NCBI RefSeq assembly: GCF_947494125.1
Contig: NZ_CANLTU010000002.1
Location: forward strand, 62,001-126,000
Direction of reading: 5' to 3'
Origin: an uncultured Tenacibaculum sp.
GTDB lineage: Bacteria; Bacteroidota; Bacteroidia; Flavobacteriales; Flavobacteriaceae
DNA: 64,000 nucleotides
Under the pieces are notes generated by a model. That model worked only from the letters and a program-made list of their open reading frames with translations, was not told the origin of the DNA and searched no databases. The stretch's first letter is position 1, and each line of letters begins with the position of its first letter. Positions 24,737 to 34,142 of the stretch are shown one piece after another. A program made the translations under genes and the position numbers.

Positions 24737-26023
24737 ATGAAAGCAATAGAATTAAATAAAAATAATTGGGAATCACTATTACAACGACCGACAAAGACGG
24801 TAGAAGATATAGAAAAAACCGTTACTAAAATATTTAAAGAAATTAAAGTTGATGGAGATATTGCTGTAAATAAATATACATTACTTTTTGATAGTGTTAA
24901 TTTAAATACAATAGAAGTTACTTCAAAAGAAGTTGTAAATGCAGGTAAGTTAGTTTCAGAAGAACTAAAAGCGGCAATACAACAAGCAAAAAATAATATT
25001 GAAGTATTTCACGCAGCTCAAAAAACTGAAAAAGTAGCAGTAGAAACAACAAATGGAGTATTGTGTTGGCAAGAAAAAAGAGGCATAGAAAAAGTTGGAT
25101 TATATATTCCAGGAGGGACAGCTCCTTTATTTTCTACTGTTTTAATGTTGGCAGTTCCAGCAAAAACAGCAGGTTGTAAAGAAATTGTTTTATGTTCACC
25201 ACCAGATAAAAACGGAGAAATAAATCCAGCTATTTTATACACAGCAAGTATTTGTGGAGTAACTAAAATATATAAAGTTGGCGGAATACAAGCAATAGCA
25301 AGTTTAACATTTGGAACAAAAACAATACCTAAAGTGTCTAAAATATTTGGACCAGGAAATCAATATGTAACTGTAGCAAAACAATTATCAACCAAATATG
25401 GGGTTGCAATTGATATGCCAGCGGGACCAAGTGAATTACTGGTAATTGCAGATAATTCAGCAAATCCAACATTTGTAGCTTCAGATTTATTGAGTCAAGC
25501 AGAACATGGAGCGGATAGTCAAGTTGTTTTAGTATCTGATTCTAAAGAATTAATTGATAACGTTTCTAGTGAGATACAAAAACAGGTCTTAGACCTGCCA
25601 AGAAAAGAAATTATTGAAAAGGCATTAAAGAATACCAAAGCTATTTTAATTAAAGATGAGTATGAAGCTATCAATTTTGTAAATGATTACGCTCCAGAAC
25701 ATTTAATAATAGCAACAGAAAATGATGATTTTTTTATTGATAAAATAATAAACGCCGGTTCGGTATTTATAGGAAATTACACTCCTGAAAGTGCAGGAGA
25801 TTATGCTTCAGGAACCAATCACACATTACCAACAAACGGATTTGCAAAAGCATATTCAGGTGTAAACTTAGATAGTTTTACGAAGAGTATTACGTTTCAA
25901 AAAATATCAAAAATAGGTATTCAAAATATTGGAAAAACAATTGAGTTAATGGCAGCGGCAGAAGGTTTAGAAGCTCACAAAAATGCAGTTACACTAAGAT
26001 TAAAAGAAATTAATAATGTTTGA
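24737..26023 (+). CDS. hisD: Histidinol dehydrogenase
   Basis: Zinc- and NAD-dependent enzyme for the last two oxidations from histidinol to histidine. 428 residues with VGLYIPGGTAPLFSTVLM, IFGPGNQYVTVAKQ, DMPAGPSELLVIAD, LLSQAEHGADSQ and the C-terminal ESAGDYASGTNHTLPT. The ATG at 24737 follows hisG by 11 bases with a purine-rich AGAGAG ahead of it; the longer frame from 24698 would overlap hisG and add an atypical N terminus. The 3' end overlaps hisC by 8 bases. Confidence 0.96.
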   Translation: MKAIELNKNNWESLLQRPTKTVEDIEKTVTKIFKEIKVDGDIAVNKYTLLFDSVNLNTIEVTSKEVVNAGKLVSEELKAAIQQAKNNIEVFHAAQKTEKVAVETTNGVLCWQEKRGIEKVGLYIPGGTAPLFSTVLMLAVPAKTAGCKEIVLCSPPDKNGEINPAILYTASICGVTKIYKVGGIQAIASLTFGTKTIPKVSKIFGPGNQYVTVAKQLSTKYGVAIDMPAGPSELLVIADNSANPTFVASDLLSQAEHGADSQVVLVSDSKELIDNVSSEIQKQVLDLPRKEIIEKALKNTKAILIKDEYEAINFVNDYAPEHLIIATENDDFFIDKIINAGSVFIGNYTPESAGDYASGTNHTLPTNGFAKAYSGVNLDSFTKSITFQKISKIGIQNIGKTIELMAAAEGLEAHKNAVTLRLKEINNV

Positions 26024-27047
26024 TTTAAATAAAATAGTTCGTCCAAATATTCAAAAATTGCAAGCATACTCATCAGCAAGAGATGAGTTTAAAGGAACTG
26101 CTGAAGTATATTTAGATGCAAATGAAAATCCTTTCGGAATTTTAAATAGGTATCCCGATCCTAAGCAAACAAAAATTAAAGAACGACTAACCGAAATAAA
26201 AGGTGTTGCTAAAAATCAAATTTTTGTTGGAAACGGAAGTGATGAGATAATTGATTTAGCATTCAGAATTTTTTGTGAACCAGGAAAAGATAAAGCCTTA
26301 ACTTTTTCACCAACCTATGGTATGTATGATGTATCGGCAAATATTAATGATGTTAAATTAATCAAACAGCCTTTGGTAAACGATTTTCAAATAAATTTAA
26401 ACCAATTAGAACCATATTTAGATATGGAGGATGTGAAAATTATCTTCATTTGCTCTCCTAATAACCCTACAGGTAATTGTTTTGAAGATGAAAGCATCGA
26501 ATATATTCTAGGTAATTATAATGGAATTGTAATTATAGATGAAGCATATATTGATTTTAGCTCCAGAGAATCTTTTGTAAAAAAGATAGCTAAATATCCT
26601 AATTTAATAGTGAGCCAAACCTTTAGTAAGGCATGGGGATTAGCAGGTGTAAGAGTCGGAGCTGCTTATGCGAATTCAACTATAATTGATTTGTATAACA
26701 AAGTAAAACCGCCATATAATGTAAGTACTTTAAATCAAGAAGCAGTAATAACATCCTTAAATAGTTTAGAAGAGTTTAGCGCTAATAGAGATATTATTAT
26801 CAACGAAAAAGAAAAGTTGATAAGTGAGTTGAAAAATATTGAATTCATAAAAAAAATATATCCATCAGAAGCTAATTTTATTTTAATAGAAGTAACAGAA
26901 GCAGATTCAATATATAATCAATTAGTAGCTGAAAAAATTATAACCCGTAATAGAAATACACTGGTAAATAATTGTTTACGAATTACAGTAGGAAGCGAAA
27001 AAGAAAACAGACAACTAATTAAAGCATTAAAATCAATATCAAATTAA
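26016..27047 (+). CDS. hisC: Histidinol-phosphate aminotransferase
   Basis: A class I/II PLP aminotransferase acting on imidazole acetol phosphate. 343 residues with YLDANENPFG, a PDP-like YPDPKQTKIK, FICSPNNPTGN, IIDEAYIDF, and the PLP lysine in SQTFSKAWGLAGVRVG. It overlaps hisD by 8 bases, implying coupled translation. A 58-base gap separates it from hisB. Confidence 0.95.
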   Translation: MFDLNKIVRPNIQKLQAYSSARDEFKGTAEVYLDANENPFGILNRYPDPKQTKIKERLTEIKGVAKNQIFVGNGSDEIIDLAFRIFCEPGKDKALTFSPTYGMYDVSANINDVKLIKQPLVNDFQINLNQLEPYLDMEDVKIIFICSPNNPTGNCFEDESIEYILGNYNGIVIIDEAYIDFSSRESFVKKIAKYPNLIVSQTFSKAWGLAGVRVGAAYANSTIIDLYNKVKPPYNVSTLNQEAVITSLNSLEEFSANRDIIINEKEKLISELKNIEFIKKIYPSEANFILIEVTEADSIYNQLVAEKIITRNRNTLVNNCLRITVGSEKENRQLIKALKSISN

Positions 27048-27105
27048 TAATTATCTCTAGAAGAGAAGAGAGATTTTAATAAGTATTTGATTTAAAACAA
27101 GAAAC

Positions 27106-28239
27106 ATGAAAAAAGTATTATTTATAGATAGAGACGGAACTTTAATTAAAGAACCAGCAGATGAGCAAACAGATTCATTTGAAAAATTAGAATTTTATCC
27201 GAAGGTATTTCAAGGGTTAAGTAAAATAGCAAAAGAGTTAGATTTTGAATTGGTATTGGTAACAAATCAAGATGGCTTAGGTACCGCAGTATATCCTGAA
27301 ACTACTTTCTGGCCAGTGCATAATTTTGTAATGAAAACTTTAAAAGAAGAAGGAATTATTTTTTCAGAAGAAATTATTGATAGAACATTTGCAAAAGACA
27401 ATCAACCAACAAGAAAACCAAATACAGGTTTGCTAACGAAGTTTTTTTCAGAGGAATATGATTTGGTAAACTCATTTGTAATCGGAGATCGTTTAACAGA
27501 TGTTGAACTAGCTAAAAACCTAGGAGCTAAAGGAATTTATATTAATGACGAAACTTTTTTAGGAGCAGATGAAATTACTGTAAAAAGAAGTGAGTTAGAT
27601 GAATTTATCGCTTTAGAAAGTAGTGATTGGAATGTTATTTACGAGTTTTTAAAATTAGAAGAAAGAACATCAGGAATTGTTAGAAATACGAATGAAACTA
27701 AAATTGATATTCAATTAAATCTTGATGGTACTGGTAAAAGCACTATTAATACAGGAATTGCTTTTTTTGATCACATGTTAGATCAAATTGCGCGTCACGG
27801 ACAAATGGATTTAGATATTCGGGTTAAAGGAGATTTAGAAGTTGATGAACACCATACTATTGAAGATACAGCCATTGCTATAGGGGAGGTTTTTAATAAA
27901 GCATTAGGTAATAAATTAGGTATTGAGAGATATGGGTTTTGTTTGCCAATGGATGATTGCTTGGCACAAGTAGCAATTGATTTCGGAGGTAGAAATTGGC
28001 TAGTTTGGGAAGCTGATTTTAAAAGAGAAATGGTTGGTAAGATGCCAACGGAAATGTTTTTCCACTTTTTTAAATCGTTTGCTGATGGGGCTAGATGTAA
28101 TCTAAATATAAAAGCAGAAGGCGCAAATGAGCACCATAAAATAGAAGCTATTTTTAAAGCATTTGCAAAAGCAATAAAAGTAGCGGTAAAAAGAGATAGT
28201 AGTAAAATGATTTTACCATCAACTAAAGGAACTTTATAA
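27106..28239 (+). CDS. hisB: Bifunctional histidinol-phosphatase / imidazoleglycerol-phosphate dehydratase
   Basis: A fusion of 377 residues. The N-terminal HAD phosphatase has DRDGTLI near residue 7, a TNQDG motif and [12 protein letters not shown]. The C-terminal dehydratase begins near residue 185 and contains [27 protein letters not shown] and the second metal-binding [11 protein letters not shown]. The same fusion is known in enterobacteria and Bacteroidota. It supplies two non-consecutive steps of the pathway. Confidence 0.96.
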   Translation: MKKVLFIDRDGTLIKEPADEQTDSFEKLEFYPKVFQGLSKIAKELDFELVLVTNQDGLGTAVYPETTFWPVHNFVMKTLKEEGIIFSEEIIDRTFAKDNQPTRKPNTGLLTKFFSEEYDLVNSFVIGDRLTDVELAKNLGAKGIYINDETFLGADEITVKRSELDEFIALESSDWNVIYEFLKLEERTSGIVRNTNETKIDIQLNLDGTGKSTINTGIAFFDHMLDQIARHGQMDLDIRVKGDLEVDEHHTIEDTAIAIGEVFNKALGNKLGIERYGFCLPMDDCLAQVAIDFGGRNWLVWEADFKREMVGKMPTEMFFHFFKSFADGARCNLNIKAEGANEHHKIEAIFKAFAKAIKVAVKRDSSKMILPSTKGTL

Positions 28240-28243
28240 TAAG

Positions 28244-28825
28244 ATGATTGCAATTATAAAATACAATGCAGGTAATATACGATCGGTAAAAAACGCAATT
28301 ACTCGTTTAGGATATGAGAGTATAATTACAGATAATTCTATTGAAATACAGCAAGCAGAAAAAGTAATTTTTCCTGGTGTTGGTGAAGCTAGTTCGGCAA
28401 TGGCATATTTAAAAGAACGAAAACTAGATGAGCTTTTAGTATCTTTAAAACAACCAGTGTTAGGAATTTGTTTAGGGTTACAGCTTATGTGTACTTCTTC
28501 AGAAGAAGGAAATACAACATGTCTAGGGATTTTTAATACGCAAACAAAACAGTTTCCTCCGTTAAAAAAAGTGCCACACATGGGGTGGAATAATTTTGAG
28601 GAAATAAAAGCATCAAAAATAACAGAAAAGCTAACCATTTCTGATGATGTATATTATATACATGGTTATTATGCTGATATCTGTGAAAATACCATTGCAA
28701 GTTGCAATTACATTCAGCCATTTAGTTCAATTATGCAAAAAAATAATTTTTATGCAATGCAGTTTCACCCAGAAAAATCGGCAAGTGTAGGAGAAAAATT
28801 ATTAAAAAACTTTTTAGAGTTATAA
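28244..28825 (+). CDS. hisH: Imidazole glycerol phosphate synthase, glutaminase subunit
   Basis: Class I glutamine amidotransferase that feeds ammonia to HisF. 193 residues; nucleophilic Cys in GICLGLQLM and the His/Glu pair in MQFHPEKSA. It begins 4 bases after hisB. Its partner hisF lies one gene further on. Confidence 0.96.
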   Translation: MIAIIKYNAGNIRSVKNAITRLGYESIITDNSIEIQQAEKVIFPGVGEASSAMAYLKERKLDELLVSLKQPVLGICLGLQLMCTSSEEGNTTCLGIFNTQTKQFPPLKKVPHMGWNNFEEIKASKITEKLTISDDVYYIHGYYADICENTIASCNYIQPFSSIMQKNNFYAMQFHPEKSASVGEKLLKNFLEL

Positions 28826-28836
28826 AACTAGAAAAA

Positions 28837-29556
28837 ATGAGAATTATACCCGCTATAGATATTATTGAAGGAAAATGTGTACGCTTAACAAAAGGTGATT
28901 ATGCAACCAAAAAAATATATAATGAAAACCCTGTTGAAGTAGCTAAAGAATTTGAAGATAACGGAATTAAATATTTGCATTTAGTAGATTTAGATGGAGC
29001 AAAATCGCAGCATATTGTAAACTATAAAATATTAGAACTGATTGCTGCTAAAACCAATTTGAAAATTGATTTTGGAGGTGGATTAAAATCTGATGATGAT
29101 TTGCGTATCGCTTTTGATAATGGAGCAAGTCAAATAACAGGAGGTAGTATTGCTGTAAAAGATCCAGAGATATTTACAGGATGGTTTGCTAAGTATGGAG
29201 CAGATAAAATTATTTTAGGAGCAGATTGTATTAATCGAAAAATAGCGACTCACGGATGGTTAGAAACATCAGAAATAGATGTTATTGATTTCATTAAACA
29301 ATATGAAAAAATAGGATTAAAAAATACCATTTGTACTGATGTTGCTAAAGATGGAATGTTACAAGGTGCTTCAGTTGATTTATACCAAGAAATTTTAAAT
29401 AAAAGCGCTATAAACTTAATAGCAAGTGGAGGTGTTTCTAAAATAGAAGACTTATTTCGGTTGAAAGAAATAGGTTGCGAAGGCGCTATTTTAGGAAAAG
29501 CTATTTATGAAAATAGAATTTCATTAAAACAACTAGAAAATTTTATAATAAACTAA
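28837..29556 (+). CDS. hisA: Phosphoribosylformimino-5-aminoimidazole carboxamide ribotide isomerase
   Basis: A (beta/alpha)8-barrel isomerase of 239 residues. It starts [20 protein letters not shown], with the catalytic Asp in PAIDI, the phosphate-binding [12 protein letters not shown], the second catalytic Asp in TDVAKDGML and [11 protein letters not shown]. It is 11 bases downstream of hisH. A palindromic repeat follows before hisF. Confidence 0.96.
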   Translation: MRIIPAIDIIEGKCVRLTKGDYATKKIYNENPVEVAKEFEDNGIKYLHLVDLDGAKSQHIVNYKILELIAAKTNLKIDFGGGLKSDDDLRIAFDNGASQITGGSIAVKDPEIFTGWFAKYGADKIILGADCINRKIATHGWLETSEIDVIDFIKQYEKIGLKNTICTDVAKDGMLQGASVDLYQEILNKSAINLIASGGVSKIEDLFRLKEIGCEGAILGKAIYENRISLKQLENFIIN

Positions 29557-29558
29557 TA

Positions 29559-29630
29559 CGTCATTACGAGGAAGAATAACGAAGTAATCTTTCTACAATT
29601 AAAGATTGCTTTATTTTATTCGCAATGACG
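29559..29630. repeat. Palindromic mobile-type repeat between hisA and hisF
   Basis: CGTCATTACGAG at the left and CGCAATGACG at the right are imperfect inverted ends; inside, ATCTTT (29587-29592) and AAAGAT (29601-29606) pair. Elements with CGTCATTGCGAG/CGCAATGACG ends are a known class of dispersed bacterial palindromic repeats. This copy sits in an otherwise tightly packed operon and would form a hairpin in the his mRNA. Confidence 0.75.
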
Positions 29631-29643
29631 ACAACTATTAAAC

Positions 29644-30396
29644 ATGTTAAAAAAAAGAATAATCCCTTGTTTAGATATTAAAAATGGAAGAACCGTAAAA
29701 GGTGTCAATTTTATTGATATCAAAGACGCCGGAGACCCTATTGAATTAGCAAAGCAGTATGTAAAAGACGGAGCCGATGAGTTGGTTTTTTTAGACATTA
29801 CTGCAACATTAGAAAACAGAAAAACATTGGTTGACTTGGTTGAAAAAATTGCCCAAGAGATAAATATCCCTTTTACAGTTGGTGGAGGTATAAGTTCTGT
29901 TGATGATGCGTTGGCTTTAATTAAAGCAGGGGCAGATAAGGTTAGTATTAATTCGTCGGCAGTTAAAAATCCGCAATTAATAACCGATTTAAAAAATCGT
30001 TTCGGAAGTCAGTTTGTGGTAGTTGCCATTGATACTAAAAATGTAAATAATGAATGGAAAGTGTTTACAAAAGGAGGAACAAATGAAACTACTTTAGAAA
30101 CGGTAGCTTGGGCAAAAGAAGTTGAAAAACTTGGAGCAGGTGAAATTTTATTAACATCAATGAATAGTGATGGAACTAAAGAAGGTTTTTCAATAGAAAT
30201 AATAAATTTAGTAAGTAAAGAAGTTAATATTCCTGTTATCGCTTCAGGAGGAGCAGGTAAGGAGGAGCATTTTAAAGAGGTGTTTACAAAAACAGAGGCA
30301 AGTGCAGGTTTGGCAGCAAGTATTTTTCACTTTGCAGAAATATCTGTCCCAAAATTAAAACAATACTTAAAAGAACAAAACATACCAGTACGATGA
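29644..30396 (+). CDS. hisF: Imidazole glycerol phosphate synthase, cyclase subunit
   Basis: A barrel enzyme that forms IGP and AICAR with ammonia from HisH. 250 residues; [16 protein letters not shown] with the catalytic Asp, [36 protein letters not shown] with the second catalytic Asp, and [14 protein letters not shown]. Its ATG follows the palindromic repeat by 13 bases. It overlaps hisIE by 4 bases (ATGA). Confidence 0.96.
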   Translation: MLKKRIIPCLDIKNGRTVKGVNFIDIKDAGDPIELAKQYVKDGADELVFLDITATLENRKTLVDLVEKIAQEINIPFTVGGGISSVDDALALIKAGADKVSINSSAVKNPQLITDLKNRFGSQFVVVAIDTKNVNNEWKVFTKGGTNETTLETVAWAKEVEKLGAGEILLTSMNSDGTKEGFSIEIINLVSKEVNIPVIASGGAGKEEHFKEVFTKTEASAGLAASIFHFAEISVPKLKQYLKEQNIPVR

Positions 30397-30980
30397 ACAT
30401 AGATTTTACAAAAGGAAACGGTTTAGTACCTGTAATAATTCAGAATAATACCACATTACAAGTGTTAATGTTAGGCTATATGAATGAAGCAGCTTTTTTG
30501 AAAACAAAAGAGGATAAAAAAGTTACTTTTTTTAGTAGAAGTAAAAACAGGTTATGGACAAAAGGTGAAGAGTCTGGTAATTTTTTAGAAGTAAAAGATA
30601 TTCAGATTGATTGTGATAACGATACTATTCTAATAAAGGCAATGCCAGCAGGACCAACTTGCCATAAAGGAACTACTTCTTGTTTTGCAGATGAAACTCC
30701 AAAAGGTTTTTTGTATGAATTAGAACGAATTGTTAGCGATCGTATAGATACTAATGATGAAAAATCATATACAAACAAGTTATATAAAAGAGGGGTAAAT
30801 AAAGTAGCACAAAAAGTAGGAGAGGAAGCTGTAGAGTTAGTTATTGAAGCAAAAGATAACGATGCTAATTTATTTAAAAACGAAGCTGCAGATTTATTAT
30901 ATCATTATTTAATATTATTGAAAGCAAAAAATATTTCATTATTAGATATAGAAAAAGTATTAAGCTCAAGGAACTCTTAA
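30393..30980 (+). CDS. hisI: Bifunctional phosphoribosyl-AMP cyclohydrolase / phosphoribosyl-ATP pyrophosphatase
   Basis: HisIE fusion of 195 residues. The N-terminal cyclohydrolase has [30 protein letters not shown], and the zinc-binding DCDNDTILI and [12 protein letters not shown]. The C-terminal pyrophosphatase has [15 protein letters not shown] and [14 protein letters not shown]. It is the last gene of the operon and is followed by a strong terminator. Confidence 0.96.
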   Translation: MNIDFTKGNGLVPVIIQNNTTLQVLMLGYMNEAAFLKTKEDKKVTFFSRSKNRLWTKGEESGNFLEVKDIQIDCDNDTILIKAMPAGPTCHKGTTSCFADETPKGFLYELERIVSDRIDTNDEKSYTNKLYKRGVNKVAQKVGEEAVELVIEAKDNDANLFKNEAADLLYHYLILLKAKNISLLDIEKVLSSRNS

Positions 30981-30986
30981 AAATAT

Positions 30987-31020
30987 AAAGGCGAGTATGA
31001 AAAAATACTCGCCTTTTTTT
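30987..31020. terminator. Terminator of the his operon
   Basis: AAAGGCGAGTAT (30987-30998) pairs with ATACTCGCCTTT (31005-31016), flanked by A and T runs. It lies 2 bases from the stop of the convergent small gene and may serve both. Confidence 0.92.
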
Positions 31021-31021
31021 A

Positions 31022-31423
31022 TTAATACTCTACGGAAATAGAAGTGTCGTAATATTTTTTTTGCCCTTTATAATAACCGTAATTAAACAACAGGATTTTT
31101 TTATATTTTCCCTTGAAAACTTTTTTGTAATATACTAGTTCTTCAATATTTTTAGCATTATAAAGAATTTGTTCTTTGTTATTATTCACTTTGCCATAAA
31201 TAGAGATTTGATATTTATTTTTAGAATCAAATTTTTTAAAACTTGTTGAGTAAATAATTTTAGAAACTACAAAAACTTGCTCTTTATTATCATACTTATT
31301 GGGTGATTTAAAGAATATATTCTGATACTTATTTTTAGCTTTTTTTAATTTTAAATTTTCTTTTTGAGGAAAAGAAGAAACACTAAAGCCTAATAAAACT
31401 ATAATTAACAATAATTTTTTCAT
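31022..31423 (-). CDS. Small secreted protein of unknown function
   Basis: 133 residues with a signal peptide ending near SSFPQ. The mature part is rich in Lys, Tyr and Asn and looks beta-rich; the C terminus ends SISVEY. No family is recognised. It is convergent with the his operon and has no obvious partner. Confidence 0.7.
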   Translation of the reverse strand: MKKLLLIIVLLGFSVSSFPQKENLKLKKAKNKYQNIFFKSPNKYDNKEQVFVVSKIIYSTSFKKFDSKNKYQISIYGKVNNNKEQILYNAKNIEELVYYKKVFKGKYKKILLFNYGYYKGQKKYYDTSISVEY

Positions 31424-31539
31424 GACACTAAATTTAAATGAAATGAAAGTTAGTTAAAATATTTTAAATGAGTTTTTTATGTTTTTTTGTTTGTAGACTC
31501 AAATTTCTAAACATATTATACTTAACTGAGTTAATTGAC

Positions 31540-31547
31540 TATTTTTG
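31540..31547 (+). promoter_or_regulatory. -7 box of the methyltransferase gene
   Basis: TATTTTTG fits TAnnTTTG and ends 4 bases before the ATG at 31552, which implies a leaderless or nearly leaderless mRNA. Confidence 0.55.
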
Positions 31548-31551
31548 CAGA

Positions 31552-32703
31552 ATGAATGAATTTCAAGAATTAAGAGATACCTTAAACCAAAGTGTTTTAG
31601 AATCTAATTTTGTAAAACTAACTTTAAGTAAACCTATCAAAAAAAGTGATGGATTGCCAAATGTATATGTTCGTTTGGTAAATATTAAAGGAGCAGAAAT
31701 GTTTCAGTTTACATACCACTATACAACAAATGATAAGGTTAAAAATTATACGATAACAGATGCTTTTTCTGAATTAGAAATCTTGTTGATGGATAATTTT
31801 AGAGCAGCTACATTGTTTACTTTATCTAAGGATTTGTTGGTTTTTATTTCAAAAAAGAAAAAAGTTTCTTATCGAGAAAATGCGGCAAGTTTTAAAAATA
31901 AATTACCTGAAACACACGATAAACCAAAAGAACGTTTAGCAGAAGCAGGAAGCTATTTACAGTATTTAGGTATTACAGATAAAGAAGGTAAAGTCATTCA
32001 TAAAATGGCTGATAAATACCGTCAGATTAATAAGTATTTAGAGATTATTGAAGGTTTATTAAAATCAACAAAATTACCAAAACATATTAATATTGTTGAT
32101 ATGGGATCTGGTAAAGGTTATTTAACATTTGCTTTGTATGATTATTTGGTAAATAATAAAAAATATAATGCAACGGTTACAGGTATTGAATTACGAAAAG
32201 AATTGGTAAACTATTGTAACGATATCGCAGAAAAATCTGATTTTAAAAACTTATCGTTTGTAGCACAGCCCATTCAAGAATACGATAACAATAAAATTGA
32301 CATTTTAATAGCATTACACGCTTGTGATACAGCAACGGATGATGCAATTTATAAAGGATTATCAGCAAAATCTGAATTAATTATTTGTGCACCATGTTGT
32401 CATAAACAAATCCGTCAGCAAGTAAAAGGAAAAGAGCAAGAAAGTCCACTTTTAAAATACGGAATTTTTAAAGAACGTCAGTTTGAAATGGTAACAGATA
32501 CCATACGTGCTTTGATTTTAGAAAAGAACAATTACAATACTAAAGTGTTTGAATTTATAAGTAACGAGCATACGCGTAAAAACGTAATGTTAGTAGGAAG
32601 TAAATCTTCAAAAAAGAATGATGTTTCTAAAATTGATGATAGAATATCAAGCTTAAAAGACACTTATTTAATTGAAAACCATTATTTAGAAACCCTTTTA
32701 TAG
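31552..32703 (+). CDS. SAM-dependent methyltransferase (Methyltransf_32 type)
   Basis: The frame is open from 31468, but the -7 box at 31540-31547 and the sequence MNEFQELRDTLNQS favour the ATG at 31552, giving 383 residues. The N-terminal 150 residues are a separate domain. The methyltransferase core has motif I VDMGSGKGYLTF near residue 183, a GIELRKELV acidic strand, LIALHACDTATDDA and an APCCHKQ motif. The last two suggest the Methyltransf_32 group, whose characterised members act on RNA. The substrate is not known. Confidence 0.8.
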   Translation: MNEFQELRDTLNQSVLESNFVKLTLSKPIKKSDGLPNVYVRLVNIKGAEMFQFTYHYTTNDKVKNYTITDAFSELEILLMDNFRAATLFTLSKDLLVFISKKKKVSYRENAASFKNKLPETHDKPKERLAEAGSYLQYLGITDKEGKVIHKMADKYRQINKYLEIIEGLLKSTKLPKHINIVDMGSGKGYLTFALYDYLVNNKKYNATVTGIELRKELVNYCNDIAEKSDFKNLSFVAQPIQEYDNNKIDILIALHACDTATDDAIYKGLSAKSELIICAPCCHKQIRQQVKGKEQESPLLKYGIFKERQFEMVTDTIRALILEKNNYNTKVFEFISNEHTRKNVMLVGSKSSKKNDVSKIDDRISSLKDTYLIENHYLETLL

Positions 32704-32730
32704 GATTGTAATACCTTTATTAGAAAAAAT

Positions 32731-32758
32731 AAAAATCACCATTGTTGGTGATTTTTTT
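32731..32758 (+). terminator. Terminator of the methyltransferase gene
   Basis: AAATCACCA (32733-32741) pairs with TGGTGATTT (32746-32754), followed by T residues. Confidence 0.88.
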
Positions 32759-32776
32759 AGTTTAATTTTACAAGTA

Positions 32777-33352
32777 ATGGAAAATGAATTGTCAGTAGTT
32801 TTTAAAGGGTTAGAAATTTCTAGTCAAGAAATAAAAAGCATAGAAGATAGTTTTACGAAAGTAATTTTAAAAAAAGGAGCTATTGTTTTAAGAAATAATG
32901 AAGATGTAAAATATCAATATTATGTTTTAAGTGGTTGTTTACGTGCATTTTTTATTGATGAAAAAGGAAAAGAACATACCGTGCAGTTTGCTGTTAATGA
33001 TTGGTGGATTAGTGATTATATAGGGTACTTTTCTGAAACAAAATCGGTGTTAACAATTGAGAGTATTGAAGAATCGGTTTTATTACGAGTCTCTAAAAAA
33101 AATATAGAAGAAGCTTACAATCAATTGCCTAAAGTAGAACGTTTTTTTAGAAAGAAAATGGAACGTTCTTTCGTAAGTTTTCAAAAGAGAATTTTAGCAA
33201 ATTTATCGCAATCAGCAAAAGAACGATATCAAAACTTTATAAAAACGTATCCTAATATAGAGCAACACGTAAAAAATTATCATATAGCTTCTTTCTTAGG
33301 AATTACAACCGAAAGTTTAAGTAGAATACGGAAAGAAATTATGCAAAAATAG
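32777..33352 (+). CDS. Crp/Fnr family transcriptional regulator
   Basis: 191 residues. Residues 25-120 form a cyclic-nucleotide-binding-like beta-roll (KGAIVLRNNEDVKYQYYVLSG then GCLRAFF). The C-terminal helix-turn-helix contains IASFLGITTESLSRIRKE. No Cys cluster for an Fe-S centre is present, so it is not an Fnr-type oxygen sensor. Such short Crp-like regulators in Bacteroidota usually sit next to the gene they control; here that is the DJ-1/PfpI gene 69 bases downstream. Confidence 0.88.
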   Translation: MENELSVVFKGLEISSQEIKSIEDSFTKVILKKGAIVLRNNEDVKYQYYVLSGCLRAFFIDEKGKEHTVQFAVNDWWISDYIGYFSETKSVLTIESIEESVLLRVSKKNIEEAYNQLPKVERFFRKKMERSFVSFQKRILANLSQSAKERYQNFIKTYPNIEQHVKNYHIASFLGITTESLSRIRKEIMQK

Positions 33353-33392
33353 TTTCTTACCATAGATCAATTTTTAAGACACTTTATAAAAG

Positions 33393-33400
33393 TAATTTTG
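33393..33400 (+). promoter_or_regulatory. -7 box of the DJ-1/PfpI gene
   Basis: TAATTTTG fits TAnnTTTG, 21 bases before the ATG at 33422. The alternative start at 33398 falls inside it and is rejected. Confidence 0.55.
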
Positions 33401-33421
33401 TTTAAAATAAAAATAGATAAA

Positions 33422-34099
33422 ATGAAAAAAGTATTATTTGTATTAACAAGTCACGAAGATCTAGGTAATACAGGATATAAAACGGGTTTTTGGATAGAAG
33501 AATTCGCAGCACCTTATTATTTATTGAAAGATAAAGGTGTTGCTATAACTTTAGCATCTCCAAAAGGAGGGCAACCACCAATAGATCCTAAAAGTAACGA
33601 GCCAGATTTTCAAACGCCAGCTACAGTTAGGTTTAATGAAGATGAACAAATACAGCAAATAATAGCCAATACAATAAAGTTATCTGAAATTAAAGAAAAT
33701 GATTATGATGCAGTTTTTTATCCAGGAGGTCATGGACCATTGTGGGATTTAGCGGAAGATAAAGATTCTATATCTTTAATAGAATCATTTTATAAGAATA
33801 ATAAGCCAGTAGCAGCTGTATGTCATGCACCAGCGATATTTAAGCACACAAAAGGAACAAATGGAAAACCATTGGTTAATGAAAAAAGAGTAACAGGTTT
33901 TTCTAATACGGAAGAAGAAGCTGTACAATTAACAGAAATAGTTCCATTTTTGGTAGAAGATATGTTGAAAGCTAACGGAGCTGTTTATTCAAAAAGTACA
34001 GATTGGCATCCTTATGTAATAGAAGATGGTAATTTAATAACTGGACAAAATCCAGCATCATCTGAATTGGTTGCAGAAAAACTTTTAGAACAGTTATAG
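33422..34099 (+). CDS. DJ-1/PfpI family protein (Hsp31-like)
   Basis: 225 residues from MKKVLFVLTSHEDLG. The fold shows PYYLLKDKGVAITLASPKGG, DAVFYPGGHGPLWDL with the conserved acidic residue region, and the nucleophilic Cys in AAVCHAPAIF. It resembles class I glutamine-amidotransferase-like stress proteins with glyoxalase III or chaperone activity; which one applies cannot be told from sequence. It is probably controlled by the adjacent Crp/Fnr regulator. Confidence 0.88.
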   Translation: MKKVLFVLTSHEDLGNTGYKTGFWIEEFAAPYYLLKDKGVAITLASPKGGQPPIDPKSNEPDFQTPATVRFNEDEQIQQIIANTIKLSEIKENDYDAVFYPGGHGPLWDLAEDKDSISLIESFYKNNKPVAAVCHAPAIFKHTKGTNGKPLVNEKRVTGFSNTEEEAVQLTEIVPFLVEDMLKANGAVYSKSTDWHPYVIEDGNLITGQNPASSELVAEKLLEQL

Positions 34100-34106
34100 A
34101 AATATG

Positions 34107-34142
34107 AAAGCATATCAGTTATTTATTACTGATATGCTTTAA
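34107..34142. terminator. Bidirectional terminator
   Basis: AAAGCATATCAGT (34107-34119) pairs with ACTGATATGCTTT (34128-34140). It ends the DJ-1 gene and overlaps the stop codon of the convergent minus-strand gene. Confidence 0.85.

Noticed and set aside
27795-28253. A 152-codon antisense ORF opposite hisB
   Set aside because: It lies wholly within the well-conserved dehydratase domain of hisB, has no family motif and no promoter, and is explained as a shadow frame.
28234-28638. A 134-codon antisense ORF opposite hisH
   Set aside because: Shadow of hisH with no recognisable protein features.
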